Assembly: GCA_024710675.1 (NCBI GenBank)
Contig: JANJUH010000331.1
Location: 1-8,030, forward strand
Direction of reading: 5' to 3'
DNA length: 8,030 bases
Source of the DNA: Lysobacterales bacterium
GTDB taxonomy: Bacteria; Pseudomonadota; Gammaproteobacteria; Xanthomonadales; SZUA-5
The notes beneath the pieces are model-generated. The model searched no databases. It was given only the letters and a program-made list of their open reading frames with translations, and was not told where the DNA came from. Positions 1 to 5,983 of this stretch are shown here, in pieces (position 1 is the first letter of the stretch; each line of letters begins with the position of its first letter). A program made the translations under genes and the position numbers.

Positions 1-29
1 CCCCCCCCCCCCCCCCCCCCCCCCCCCCC
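1..29. other. Poly-C run at the window edge (29 C), likely contig end or artefact
   Basis: The first 29 bases are all C, followed by G and four more C. Read on the minus strand, the direction of all genes here, this is a long G run placed just after the permease stop. Nothing else in the window resembles it. Poly-G tails are a known artefact of two-colour Illumina chemistry and often survive at contig ends, so an assembly artefact is the simplest reading. A real homopolymer cannot be excluded. Confidence 0.7.
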
Positions 30-41
30 GCCCCGCTGTTG

Positions 42-47
42 CTCCTC
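42..47 (-). promoter_or_regulatory. Possible ribosome binding site of a lost downstream gene
   Basis: On the minus strand GAGGAG occurs 2 nt after the TGA of the FtsX permease. No ATG, GTG or TTG follows at a usable distance before the sequence collapses into the G run. In operons of this kind a periplasmic adaptor (HlyD-like) often follows the ATPase and permease genes, so this may be the leader of such a gene whose body lies beyond the edge. This is a short motif and weak evidence. Confidence 0.25.
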
Positions 48-49
48 GC

Positions 50-2413
50 TCACTCCCGAGTCTTCAACACCTCGATCAGATCCAGGTGGCGCACGCGGTG
101 GATGACGAACAGTGCCGAGGCCAGTGCGGCGATCAGGACGACCATGGTCGAGCTGGCGTGGGTTTTCAGGCTGAGATAGGCCGGCACGCGATACAGCTCG
201 CTCTGCAGGCCCGCAGTGATCGCGTAAGCGAGACCTTGGCCAACGACCCAGCCGACCGGGATCGCGGCGAGTGTCAGCAGCGCCAATTCACCGACCAGGA
301 TGTAGGCGACTTCCCCGCGGGTGAAGCCGAGTACGCGCAAGGACGCCAGCTCGCGGCCGCGTTCGCCCAAGGCGATGCGGGCGGTGTTGTAGAGCACGCC
401 GAAGGCGATCAGTCCGGCCAGCAGGGTGGCGATGAAGGTGAAGATCAGCAGCGACTCGGCCATGGTGTCGTAGAAGTTCTGGATGGCCGCCTTGCGCGCG
501 CCGATCGCGGTGACGCCGGGGCGTTCTTCCAGGGCCGCTTGAATCGCCCCCTCGTACGCCGGGTCGATCGCCAGCAGCGCGTGGCTGATGCGTTCGCCCT
601 CTGCGAGCAGGCGATTGAGCGCATCGAGTTCCATGTAGGCATTGATGCCGATGTACTCCTGCACGGTGCCGGCGACGACGACTTCCAGGCGGCGCCGTTC
701 CCCTTGCAACTGTTCGACTTCGACGGTGTCGCCTGGACCCACGCCGAGCATCGCTGCCAGGAAGTCGGTCAGCAGCAGGCCATCGGGCGGCATGCCGACC
801 ACCGCACCGGTCGTCGACAGGACCCGTTTCATGTGCGCACCGTCGGGGATGCCCTCGATCGCCGCGCGCACCATCCGCGGTCCCTTGCGCAAGCGCACCG
901 GGACCGAGCGCAAGCCCTCCACCGCGAGCACGCCGGGCAGGCGACGCAACTCGTCGGCGGCGTCGTAGCCCTCGGCTTCGACAAAACTCACGGACAGATC
1001 GTTGCGCTGGGCGAGCGCGAACTGGCGATCGACCATGAAGTTCAGTGCATCCTGCTGGAACAGGCCGATGGTCAGCACGCCCGAGGCCAGCGCGATACCG
1101 ACAATGGTCAAGAGCGCCTTGCCGCGCCGGCGCGAGATCTGGCGCACGATCATCCGCGTCGGCTGGTCCAGCCAGGCGGCCGGGACCAGGCGTTCGAGCA
1201 GGGTGCGCGAGTAGCGCGGCGGCGCTTCCGGGCGCATGGCTTCGGCCGGCGGCAGGCGTACCGCGTGCAACAAGGCCACGGTGGCGCCAGCCAGCGCGGC
1301 AGTCAGCGAAATGGCCACGGCAGCGGCGACGCTGCCCGGCTGCAGCACGAAGTCGAGATAGGGGAAACGATAGAACTCCATGTACAGCCCGCCGAGCAGC
1401 GAGCCCAGCCAGATGCCGCCGGCGATGCCAGCGGCCGATCCGAGGGCGACGACGATCGACACCATCGCCGCGTAGTGGCGTCCGATCGCGCCGTTGCCGT
1501 AGCCGAAGGCCTTGAGGATCGCGATCTGGTCGCGCTGGGTGGCGATCAGCCGCGAAAAGACCACGTTGAGCAGGAAGGCGGCGACGCTCATGAACACCGC
1601 CGGGAAGACCGTCGCCATGGTCTTCAACTGGTCGAACTCGGCCGACAGGAATTTGTGCGAGAGCTGGTCCTCGCGGGCGATGGCGCCCAGTCCGCCGTAG
1701 CGCTCCAGCAAGGGGTCGAGGCGGTCGATGACGGCTTCCGGGCGCGCCCCGGGCGCCAGCCGGATCGCGAGCTGGTTGAAGGCGCCGTCCATGTCGTAGG
1801 CGGCTTCGAGCGCGTGGCGACCCATCCAGGCCACGACAAAGCGCTTGAAGTCCGGGAAGGCCGCACCGGCCTGGATCTGGTAGACGTACTCGGGCGAGAT
1901 GCCGACGCCGACGATTCGATAGCGCTCGCGGCGACCGGCGACCACCGCATCGAGCACGGCGCCGGGTTCGATGCCATGGGCGCTGGCAAAGGCCTCGGAG
2001 ACCACGATCTCGTCCTGCGCATAGGGACGCGGCATGCGCCCGGCGCGCAGGTAGACCTGGTTCAGCGCCTTCTCGCCGTCATCGGGGAGCGAGACCAGGA
2101 TGCCGCGGATCGGGTCCGGAAAGCCCTCGAGGGTGAGCCGCATCGGCGCGAGGATGCCGAGATCGACCAGGCCGACGCCGTCGATGGCCTCGATCTGCGG
2201 CCCCAGCGACAAGGGCGCGCGCTTGATGCTGGCGAAGACATCGGCGAAGCGGTACTCGGCGTAAAAGCGCGCCCGCGTCGCGGTGAGCGAATCGAGGTTC
2301 GCCACCGACATCAGGTAGGTCGCGATGCCGCTGGCCATCACCAGCACGATCGCCAGCACCTGGCTGCGCAGGTGCCAGAGATCGCGCAGCAGCTTGCGGT
2401 CGAGGGCTCTCAC
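50..2413 (-). CDS. ABC transporter permease with two FtsX domains (787 aa)
   Basis: This is the membrane subunit of an ABC exporter of the FtsX/MacB/LolCE superfamily. One transmembrane helix lies near residues 18-40, then a periplasmic domain to about 265. A first FtsX domain follows with helices near 267-290, 316-341 and 362-385, closing with the typical PAEAMRPE. After a cytoplasmic linker comes a fifth helix near 433-454, a second periplasmic domain to about 650, and a second FtsX domain with helices near 655-677, 705-732 and 755-774. That domain carries GERGRELASLRVLGFTRGEV and ends in LIEVLKTRE. The protein is thus an internal duplication with about eight helices. GTG at 2413 is the preferred start because it forms a GTGA overlap with the ATPase stop; a TTG lies one codon upstream. 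It presumably pairs with that ATPase. The substrate cannot be read from the sequence. Confidence 0.93.
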   Translation of the reverse strand: MRALDRKLLRDLWHLRSQVLAIVLVMASGIATYLMSVANLDSLTATRARFYAEYRFADVFASIKRAPLSLGPQIEAIDGVGLVDLGILAPMRLTLEGFPDPIRGILVSLPDDGEKALNQVYLRAGRMPRPYAQDEIVVSEAFASAHGIEPGAVLDAVVAGRRERYRIVGVGISPEYVYQIQAGAAFPDFKRFVVAWMGRHALEAAYDMDGAFNQLAIRLAPGARPEAVIDRLDPLLERYGGLGAIAREDQLSHKFLSAEFDQLKTMATVFPAVFMSVAAFLLNVVFSRLIATQRDQIAILKAFGYGNGAIGRHYAAMVSIVVALGSAAGIAGGIWLGSLLGGLYMEFYRFPYLDFVLQPGSVAAAVAISLTAALAGATVALLHAVRLPPAEAMRPEAPPRYSRTLLERLVPAAWLDQPTRMIVRQISRRRGKALLTIVGIALASGVLTIGLFQQDALNFMVDRQFALAQRNDLSVSFVEAEGYDAADELRRLPGVLAVEGLRSVPVRLRKGPRMVRAAIEGIPDGAHMKRVLSTTGAVVGMPPDGLLLTDFLAAMLGVGPGDTVEVEQLQGERRRLEVVVAGTVQEYIGINAYMELDALNRLLAEGERISHALLAIDPAYEGAIQAALEERPGVTAIGARKAAIQNFYDTMAESLLIFTFIATLLAGLIAFGVLYNTARIALGERGRELASLRVLGFTRGEVAYILVGELALLTLAAIPVGWVVGQGLAYAITAGLQSELYRVPAYLSLKTHASSTMVVLIAALASALFVIHRVRHLDLIEVLKTRE

Positions 2414-3114
2414 CAACTCACTTCCGCCGCGCGCTTTCGCCGGGCGTTGTGGTCGATCTTGACGATGCGTCCGTCATGCAGGTGGATCACCCGGTGCGCC
2501 ATCGCCGAAATGCCCGCGTTATGGGTGATGACCACGGTGGTCGTGCCCAGGCGCTGGTTGACCTCCTCCAGCGCTTCGAGCACATGAACGCCGGTCGCCG
2601 AATCGAGCGCGCCGGTGGGTTCGTCGCAGAGCAGCACCTCGGGTTGCTTGGCAATGGCGCGCGCGATCGCGACGCGCTGCTGCTGGCCACCGGAGAGCTG
2701 CGCCGGAAAGGCATCGAGGCGATCGCCGAGCCCTACCAGTCCGAGCGCCTCTGCGGCCGGCATGGGCCGTTCGGCAATCTCGGTGACCACCTCGACGTTC
2801 TCGCGGGCGGTCAGCGAGGGGATCAGGTTGTAGAACTGGAAGACGAAGCCGACATGCTCGCGGCGGAAACGGGTCAACGCCTCCTCGCCGGCGGTCGACA
2901 AGTCATGGTCGCGATAGCGCACCTTGCCGGCGGTGGGGACATCGAGCCCGCCGAGGATGTTCAGCAGCGTGGACTTGCCCGAGCCCGAGGGACCGAGCAG
3001 CACGACGAATTCGCCGGCGTAGAGATCGAGATCCACGCCGCGCAGTGCGTGGATCTCCACTTCGCCCAGCCGATAGACCTTGGTGAGGCCGCGGGCCTCG
3101 AAGACCGTTTCCAT
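2410..3114 (-). CDS. ABC transporter ATP-binding protein, LolD/MacB type (234 aa)
   Basis: This is the cytoplasmic ATPase of an FtsX-type exporter. All nucleotide-binding motifs are intact: Walker A GPSGSGKST at residues 41-49, Q-loop at Q93 in VFQFYNLIPS, signature LSGGQQQR at 140-147, Walker B VLLCDEPTGALD at 160-171 with catalytic E165, and H-loop H198 in VVITHNAG. The FQFYNL stretch and the length of about 230 aa are typical of the LolD/MacB/DevA group. ATG at 3114 (METVFEARGL) is chosen because homology of this family starts there. A reading extended to 3174 would add 20 residues encoded by GC-rich repeats and the terminator T tract. The Shine-Dalgarno match is poor. The stop overlaps the permease start by 4 nt, indicating translational coupling. 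A hairpin terminator ends about 60 nt upstream, so a promoter should lie in the short gap, but I see no convincing one. Confidence 0.95.
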   Translation of the reverse strand: METVFEARGLTKVYRLGEVEIHALRGVDLDLYAGEFVVLLGPSGSGKSTLLNILGGLDVPTAGKVRYRDHDLSTAGEEALTRFRREHVGFVFQFYNLIPSLTARENVEVVTEIAERPMPAAEALGLVGLGDRLDAFPAQLSGGQQQRVAIARAIAKQPEVLLCDEPTGALDSATGVHVLEALEEVNQRLGTTTVVITHNAGISAMAHRVIHLHDGRIVKIDHNARRKRAAEVSW

Positions 3115-3141
3115 CGCCGGAGTATCGCAGTCCACGCGGGG

Positions 3142-3167
3142 CTCGGGACTCGGGTCCGGCGCTCGGG
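3142..3167. repeat. Three CTCGGG direct repeats upstream of the ATPase gene
   Basis: CTCGGG occurs at 3142-3147, 3149-3154 and 3162-3167, the first two being copies of a 7-nt period (CTCGGGA, CTCGGGT). On the minus strand they read CCCGAG and lie 28-53 nt before the ATPase start codon. They could be a small degenerate repeat or a protein-binding site, or merely reflect high GC. No function is claimed. Confidence 0.4.
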
Positions 3168-3172
3168 CCCTC

Positions 3173-3198
3173 AAAAACGCGTCCGGATGAATCCGGAC
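3173..3198 (-). terminator. Probable rho-independent terminator formed by the left REP-like hairpin
   Basis: On the minus strand GTCCGGATTCATCCGGAC folds into a perfect stem (7 bp with a TTCA loop) and is followed by GCG and five T (AAAAA at 3173-3177 on the plus strand). This is the classic stem plus U-tract layout. It would stop transcripts coming from the Uma2 remnant or the hydrolase gene before they reach the ATPase gene, about 60 nt on. It is also one of the two REP-like copies. Confidence 0.65.
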
Positions 3199-3201
3199 CC
3201 A
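3179..3201 (-). repeat. REP-like palindromic element, copy A
   Basis: Read on the minus strand, this 23-nt unit is TGG, then the 18-nt palindrome GTCCGGATTCATCCGGAC, then GC. It matches copy B (3227-3249, opposite strand) at 21 of 23 positions. The two differing bases sit opposite each other in the stem (C-G instead of G-C), so base pairing is preserved. A G-rich foot followed by a GC-rich palindrome is the general shape of REP elements moved by RAYT (TnpA-REP) transposases. No such transposase is in the window. Confidence 0.6.
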
Positions 3202-3226
3202 GCAGAGCAGGCCAGCGCCGCTCCTG

Positions 3227-3249
3227 TGGGTCGGGATTCATCCCGACGC
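3227..3249 (+). repeat. REP-like palindromic element, copy B
   Basis: The plus-strand unit is TGG, then the 18-nt palindrome GTCGGGATTCATCCCGAC, then GC; the preceding bases give a GTGGG foot. It is inverted relative to copy A and separated from it by 25 nt. It ends 10 nt from the ancestral stop codon of the Uma2 pseudogene, in its 3' flank. The head-to-head pair resembles a BIME-type arrangement, and I recall similar GTCGGGAT-type hairpins being frequent between genes in Xanthomonadales. Confidence 0.6.
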
Positions 3250-3259
3250 TTTCGCGCGC

Positions 3260-3824
3260 TCAATCGGGGAACGCGATCCGTTCGTGGATTTCGGCCAGCG
3301 ACAGCTCGGCAGGCGGACAGTCGAGCGCGATGCGCGCCTCGGGGCCTTCGTGTACCTCGTAGCGCCAGTCGTCTGCGCCATCGCGACGGTAGACCTCGAC
3401 GCGCATCGCGTCCTGCGCCACCAGCAGGTAGGCGCGCAGTGTCGGAATGCGGCGTTAGTTGTGGAGCTTCTCGCCGCGGTCGATGCGCTCGGTGCTCTCG
3501 CTGAGGATCTCGATGACCAGGCAGGGTGCGCGCTTGAGCCAGGGATCGCTGTCATCGGCCTCGCAGCAGACCATCAGGTCGGGGTAGTACACGACCTGGT
3601 CGATGGCGACGCGCATGTCGCTCACCAAGGCCCTGCACGGACGTTCGCGCGTCGCGCCGTGCAGGAAGGCGGCCAGGTTCAGCGCAATGCCGTTATGCCA
3701 GCTCGCTGGCTCCGGCCATCGCATAGGCATGTCCGGCCGCGTACTCGTGCTTGACGGTCGCGCTGCGCTCCTGTTCCAGATAGGCCTCGAAGCTGAGGCC
3801 GAGTTCGCCGGGGGTTCCGGCCAT
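3260..3824 (-). pseudogene. Uma2-family (PD-(D/E)XK nuclease-like) protein gene, broken twice
   Basis: Reading across two lesions gives a complete 187-codon Uma2/DUF820 protein, the usual length for the family. It starts MAGTPGELGLSFEAYLEQER and holds KHEYAAGHAYAMAGASEL. One extra G (CC at 3698-3699) shifts the frame and would end translation after 43 residues at 3693-3695; removing it restores ASEL-HNGIALNLAAF. The second frame carries the family core: YPDLMV (D82), VIEILSEST (E105) and DRGEKLHN (K119), the expected acidic, acidic and lysine active-site positions. It then meets TAA at 3455-3457, exactly where the family normally has Tyr in an NYR motif. The same frame stays open for 64 more codons (RRIPTLRAYLLVAQDAMRVE onward) to a TGA at 3260. 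ATG at 3824 is the ancestral start. Uma2 proteins are common, often multi-copy, and of unclear cellular role. Two sequencing errors are a less likely alternative. Confidence 0.85.
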
Positions 3825-3907
3825 CGGTCGATTCCGTGATCGGCTGTCGCCATCGTCGACCGGAATGGGCGATCAGGCAAGGGGGCGCTTTCGTCTTCAG
3901 CCCACGG
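3825..3907. other. 83-bp spacer with no feature found
   Basis: This spacer lies between the hydrolase stop and the ancestral Uma2 start. On the minus strand it should hold the leader of the Uma2 gene, but I see no clear promoter, ribosome binding site or terminator. A weak 6-bp inverted match (ATTCCG/CGGAAT) has a 24-nt loop and is not persuasive. Confidence 0.5.
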
Positions 3908-5857
3908 CTACGGCGTCTGCTGGTCTGCCGCCGGCAACACCCGGATCTCCAGCCGGCTCGGCATTTCCGGCCCCCGGTGCAGGCGATGGGTGGCTTTCAC
4001 GTAGTCCTCGGCTTTCGCCTCGAAGATGTTCGCGACATAGCGCTGCGGGTTGCGGTCGATGAAGGGGAACCAGCTCGATTGCACCTGCACCATGATCCGG
4101 TGGCCGCGCTGGAAGGTGTGGAAGACATCGTCGATCTCGAAGGCGACGCGTGCCGGGACGTCCGGCTCGAAGGGCATCGGCTGTGACCACGATTCCCGGT
4201 AGCGCGCGCGGATTGGCTCACCTCGGACCAGTGTCTGCTGGCCGCCACGGTTCTTGCGGCCGGATTCGTGGTCGCGCTCGGTCCAGCCCCTGGGCTCGCC
4301 CGGCCAGACATCGATCAGCTTGACCACCACATCGGCATCGGTCTGGCTGGTGCTGAACCAGAGTTCGGCCTGGATGGGGCCGGCGAGGGTGAGGTCTTCG
4401 GTCAGCGGCTCGGTCTGGTAGACCAGCACGTCCGGACGCCGGGCGGCGAAGCGCTGGTCTTCGCTCATGTAGTCGCGGCTCCAGCGCTGGCTGATCTCCT
4501 GGGTGTAGGGCACCGGACGCGCCGGATCGCTCAGGTATTCGTCCTGGCCCGGCGCGCTGGGTGCGGCAAAGGACAGGCGGCCGCCGGCCTCGAAGTGCAG
4601 CGTGCGGAGCTGCGTGTTCCTGGGCGGCCAGGCATCGAAGGACCGCCAACGATTGGCGCCGGTCTCGAAGACCATCGCCTCGGGCAATGCCGGGTCCTCG
4701 CTGCCCTTCAGGTGGTGCTTGAAGAAGGCCAGCATCAGCGGTTGGAAGGTCTCGGCGGTGGCGAAACCGAAGTCGGTGTCACCAAGGCGCTCGCCCTTGC
4801 CGCGTGCCCAGCCGCCGTGCGGCCAGGGACCCATCACCAGCGTGTTGCGCGTGCCCGGGTTCATCCGCTCGATCGCGGCGTAAGTCTGCAGAGGTCCGTA
4901 GAGATCCTCGGTGTCATACCAGCCACCGACCACCAGCGTCGCAGCCTTGACGCCCTTCAGGTGCGGCAGGATGTTGCGGGCCTGCCAGAAGGCGTCGTAG
5001 TCCGGGTGCGCGACGATGTCCTGCCAGAAGGCCACCGGCTCGGGGAAGCGTGCAGGGACGTTCGAGAGCGGGCCCAGGTCGAGGTAGTACTGCCAGGCGT
5101 CGGGGCTCCCGAAGTCGAAGCGCTTCCATTCCTCGTCGTCCACCGGTTGCGGGCGAGGCCGACCAAAGCCCTGGAAAAAACCGAAGGCCAGTTGCAGGTT
5201 GAAGGCGCCGTTGCGGTGCATGTCGTCGCCGATCCACCAGTCGGCGATCGGCGCCTGCGGCGAGATCGCCTTGATCGCGGGATGGGTATCGATGGCGGCC
5301 ATCGAGGCATAGAAGCCGGGGTAGGAGATGCCCCAGATGCCGATCTTGCCGTTGTTGCCGGCGAGTTTCGCCAGCAGCCAGTCGACGCTGTCGTGCGTAT
5401 CGCTTGATTCGTCCACCTCTTGCCCGCGCTTGCCCGGCTGGTGCGGACGCATGTTGACGAACTCGCCCTCGCTCATGTGGCGGCCACGCACGTCCTGGAA
5501 AACGAAGATGAAGCCCTCCTTCTCCCAGTCCTCGGTGGGCCCCAGCGCTGCGCGGTAGCGATCGGCGCCATAGGGCGCGACGCTGTAGGGCGTGCGCACC
5601 ATCAGGATCGGATAGCTCTGGCCGCGGTCGACATCGTTGGGGACGTAGACCGAGGTGAACAGGCGCACGCCGTCGCGCATCGGGATGCGGTACTCGTGCT
5701 TGGTGTACCGCGCGCGGATGGCTTCGGCGCGGGCGTCGGGCGCCTCCAGCGTCGCGACCGAGCGCGCGGCCGGGTCATCGCGGAGATCGGGCGCCTGGGC
5801 GGCTGCTGCGCTGGCAGCCAGGCCGAGCAGCAGCACCAGGGTCATCAGCTGGCTCAT
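3908..5857 (-). CDS. Secreted CocE/NonD (S15) family hydrolase, alpha-amino acid ester hydrolase-like (649 aa)
   Basis: This is a serine hydrolase of the X-Pro dipeptidyl-peptidase S15/CocE group, predicted to act in the periplasm or outside the cell. A signal peptide (TLVLLLGLAASAAAA, cleavage likely after A20) leads into an alpha/beta-hydrolase domain. The nucleophile is S178 in GIWGISYPGFYA, the acid D315 in GGWYDTEDLYG and the base H347 in GPWPHGGW. From about residue 440 a jelly-roll C-terminal domain follows (DVLVYQTEPLTEDLTLAGPI onward). D212, E317 and D318 lie where alpha-amino acid ester hydrolases have the carboxylate cluster that binds the substrate's amino group. Those enzymes cleave amino acid esters and amino-beta-lactams; a peptide or ester substrate is equally possible here. 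ATG at 5857 is preferred over GTG at 5920 because GGGGAA lies 5 nt upstream. The signal peptide is unusual in lacking a positive residue before its hydrophobic core. Confidence 0.92.
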   Translation of the reverse strand: MSQLMTLVLLLGLAASAAAAQAPDLRDDPAARSVATLEAPDARAEAIRARYTKHEYRIPMRDGVRLFTSVYVPNDVDRGQSYPILMVRTPYSVAPYGADRYRAALGPTEDWEKEGFIFVFQDVRGRHMSEGEFVNMRPHQPGKRGQEVDESSDTHDSVDWLLAKLAGNNGKIGIWGISYPGFYASMAAIDTHPAIKAISPQAPIADWWIGDDMHRNGAFNLQLAFGFFQGFGRPRPQPVDDEEWKRFDFGSPDAWQYYLDLGPLSNVPARFPEPVAFWQDIVAHPDYDAFWQARNILPHLKGVKAATLVVGGWYDTEDLYGPLQTYAAIERMNPGTRNTLVMGPWPHGGWARGKGERLGDTDFGFATAETFQPLMLAFFKHHLKGSEDPALPEAMVFETGANRWRSFDAWPPRNTQLRTLHFEAGGRLSFAAPSAPGQDEYLSDPARPVPYTQEISQRWSRDYMSEDQRFAARRPDVLVYQTEPLTEDLTLAGPIQAELWFSTSQTDADVVVKLIDVWPGEPRGWTERDHESGRKNRGGQQTLVRGEPIRARYRESWSQPMPFEPDVPARVAFEIDDVFHTFQRGHRIMVQVQSSWFPFIDRNPQRYVANIFEAKAEDYVKATHRLHRGPEMPSRLEIRVLPAADQQTP

Positions 5858-5862
5858 CGCGG

Positions 5863-5868
5863 TTCCCC
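5863..5868 (-). promoter_or_regulatory. Ribosome binding site deciding the hydrolase start
   Basis: On the minus strand GGGGAA is 5 nt before ATG 5857. The upstream in-frame GTG at 5920 has no comparable purine-rich site. The site therefore supports the shorter protein, which starts directly at the signal peptide. Confidence 0.55.
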
Positions 5869-5943
5869 GGTGATCGTCAGAGCGACGACGATAGCCCAGG
5901 CCAGGGCCGCATTCGGACACGGTGGGCGTTTGATCACGATCGG

Positions 5944-5974
5944 AAACGGCCGCGCTGGCCGCAGCGACTGGCCG
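5944..5974 (-). terminator. Possible weak terminator after the MacB-type permease
   Basis: Starting 9 nt past the permease stop, the minus strand can fold a two-part hairpin. The outer pairing is CGGCC with GGCCG (5970-5974/5947-5951), the inner pairing CGCTG with CAGCG (5962-5966/5953-5957), and a 4-nt loop closes it. Only three T follow, so it would be inefficient. It would separate the adaptor-permease operon from the hydrolase gene. The rest of the 126-bp gap shows no clear promoter. Confidence 0.35.
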
Positions 5975-5983
5975 ACCCCGCCC

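Noticed and set aside
86..2587. Very long plus-strand open frame (833 codons) opposite the left permease
   Set aside because: It is antisense to a clear FtsX permease, runs past its end into the ATPase gene, and its product is rich in His, Gln, Asp and Arg with no recognisable domain. Long antisense frames are expected with GC-rich third positions.
3115..3174. N-terminal extension of the ABC ATPase to 3174
   Set aside because: The added 20 residues (RARAPDPSPEPRV and so on) come from the CCCGAG repeats and have no counterpart in the family, whose conserved sequence begins at METVFEARGL.
3173..3249. CRISPR-like or transposon-end interpretation of the inverted repeats
   Set aside because: There are only two units, inverted rather than direct, each self-palindromic, with no spacer series, transposase or target duplication. 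REP/terminator elements fit better.
3238..3555. A 105-aa minus-strand frame over the Uma2 3' end
   Set aside because: Its Arg/Ser/Thr-rich product is an out-of-frame reading of the Uma2 C-terminus; the family-like sequence is in the frame ending at 3260.
3831..3866. Inverted match ATTCCG/CGGAAT in the spacer upstream of Uma2
   Set aside because: The arms are only 6 bp with a 24-nt loop and no T tract on either strand, which is not above chance.
3455..3880. A 141-aa protein read as an intact short gene from 3880
   Set aside because: Its first 61 residues or so are a wrong-frame reading of the Uma2 N-terminus, and its C-terminus is a premature stop. The true Uma2 start is in another frame at 3824, so this is part of the pseudogene.
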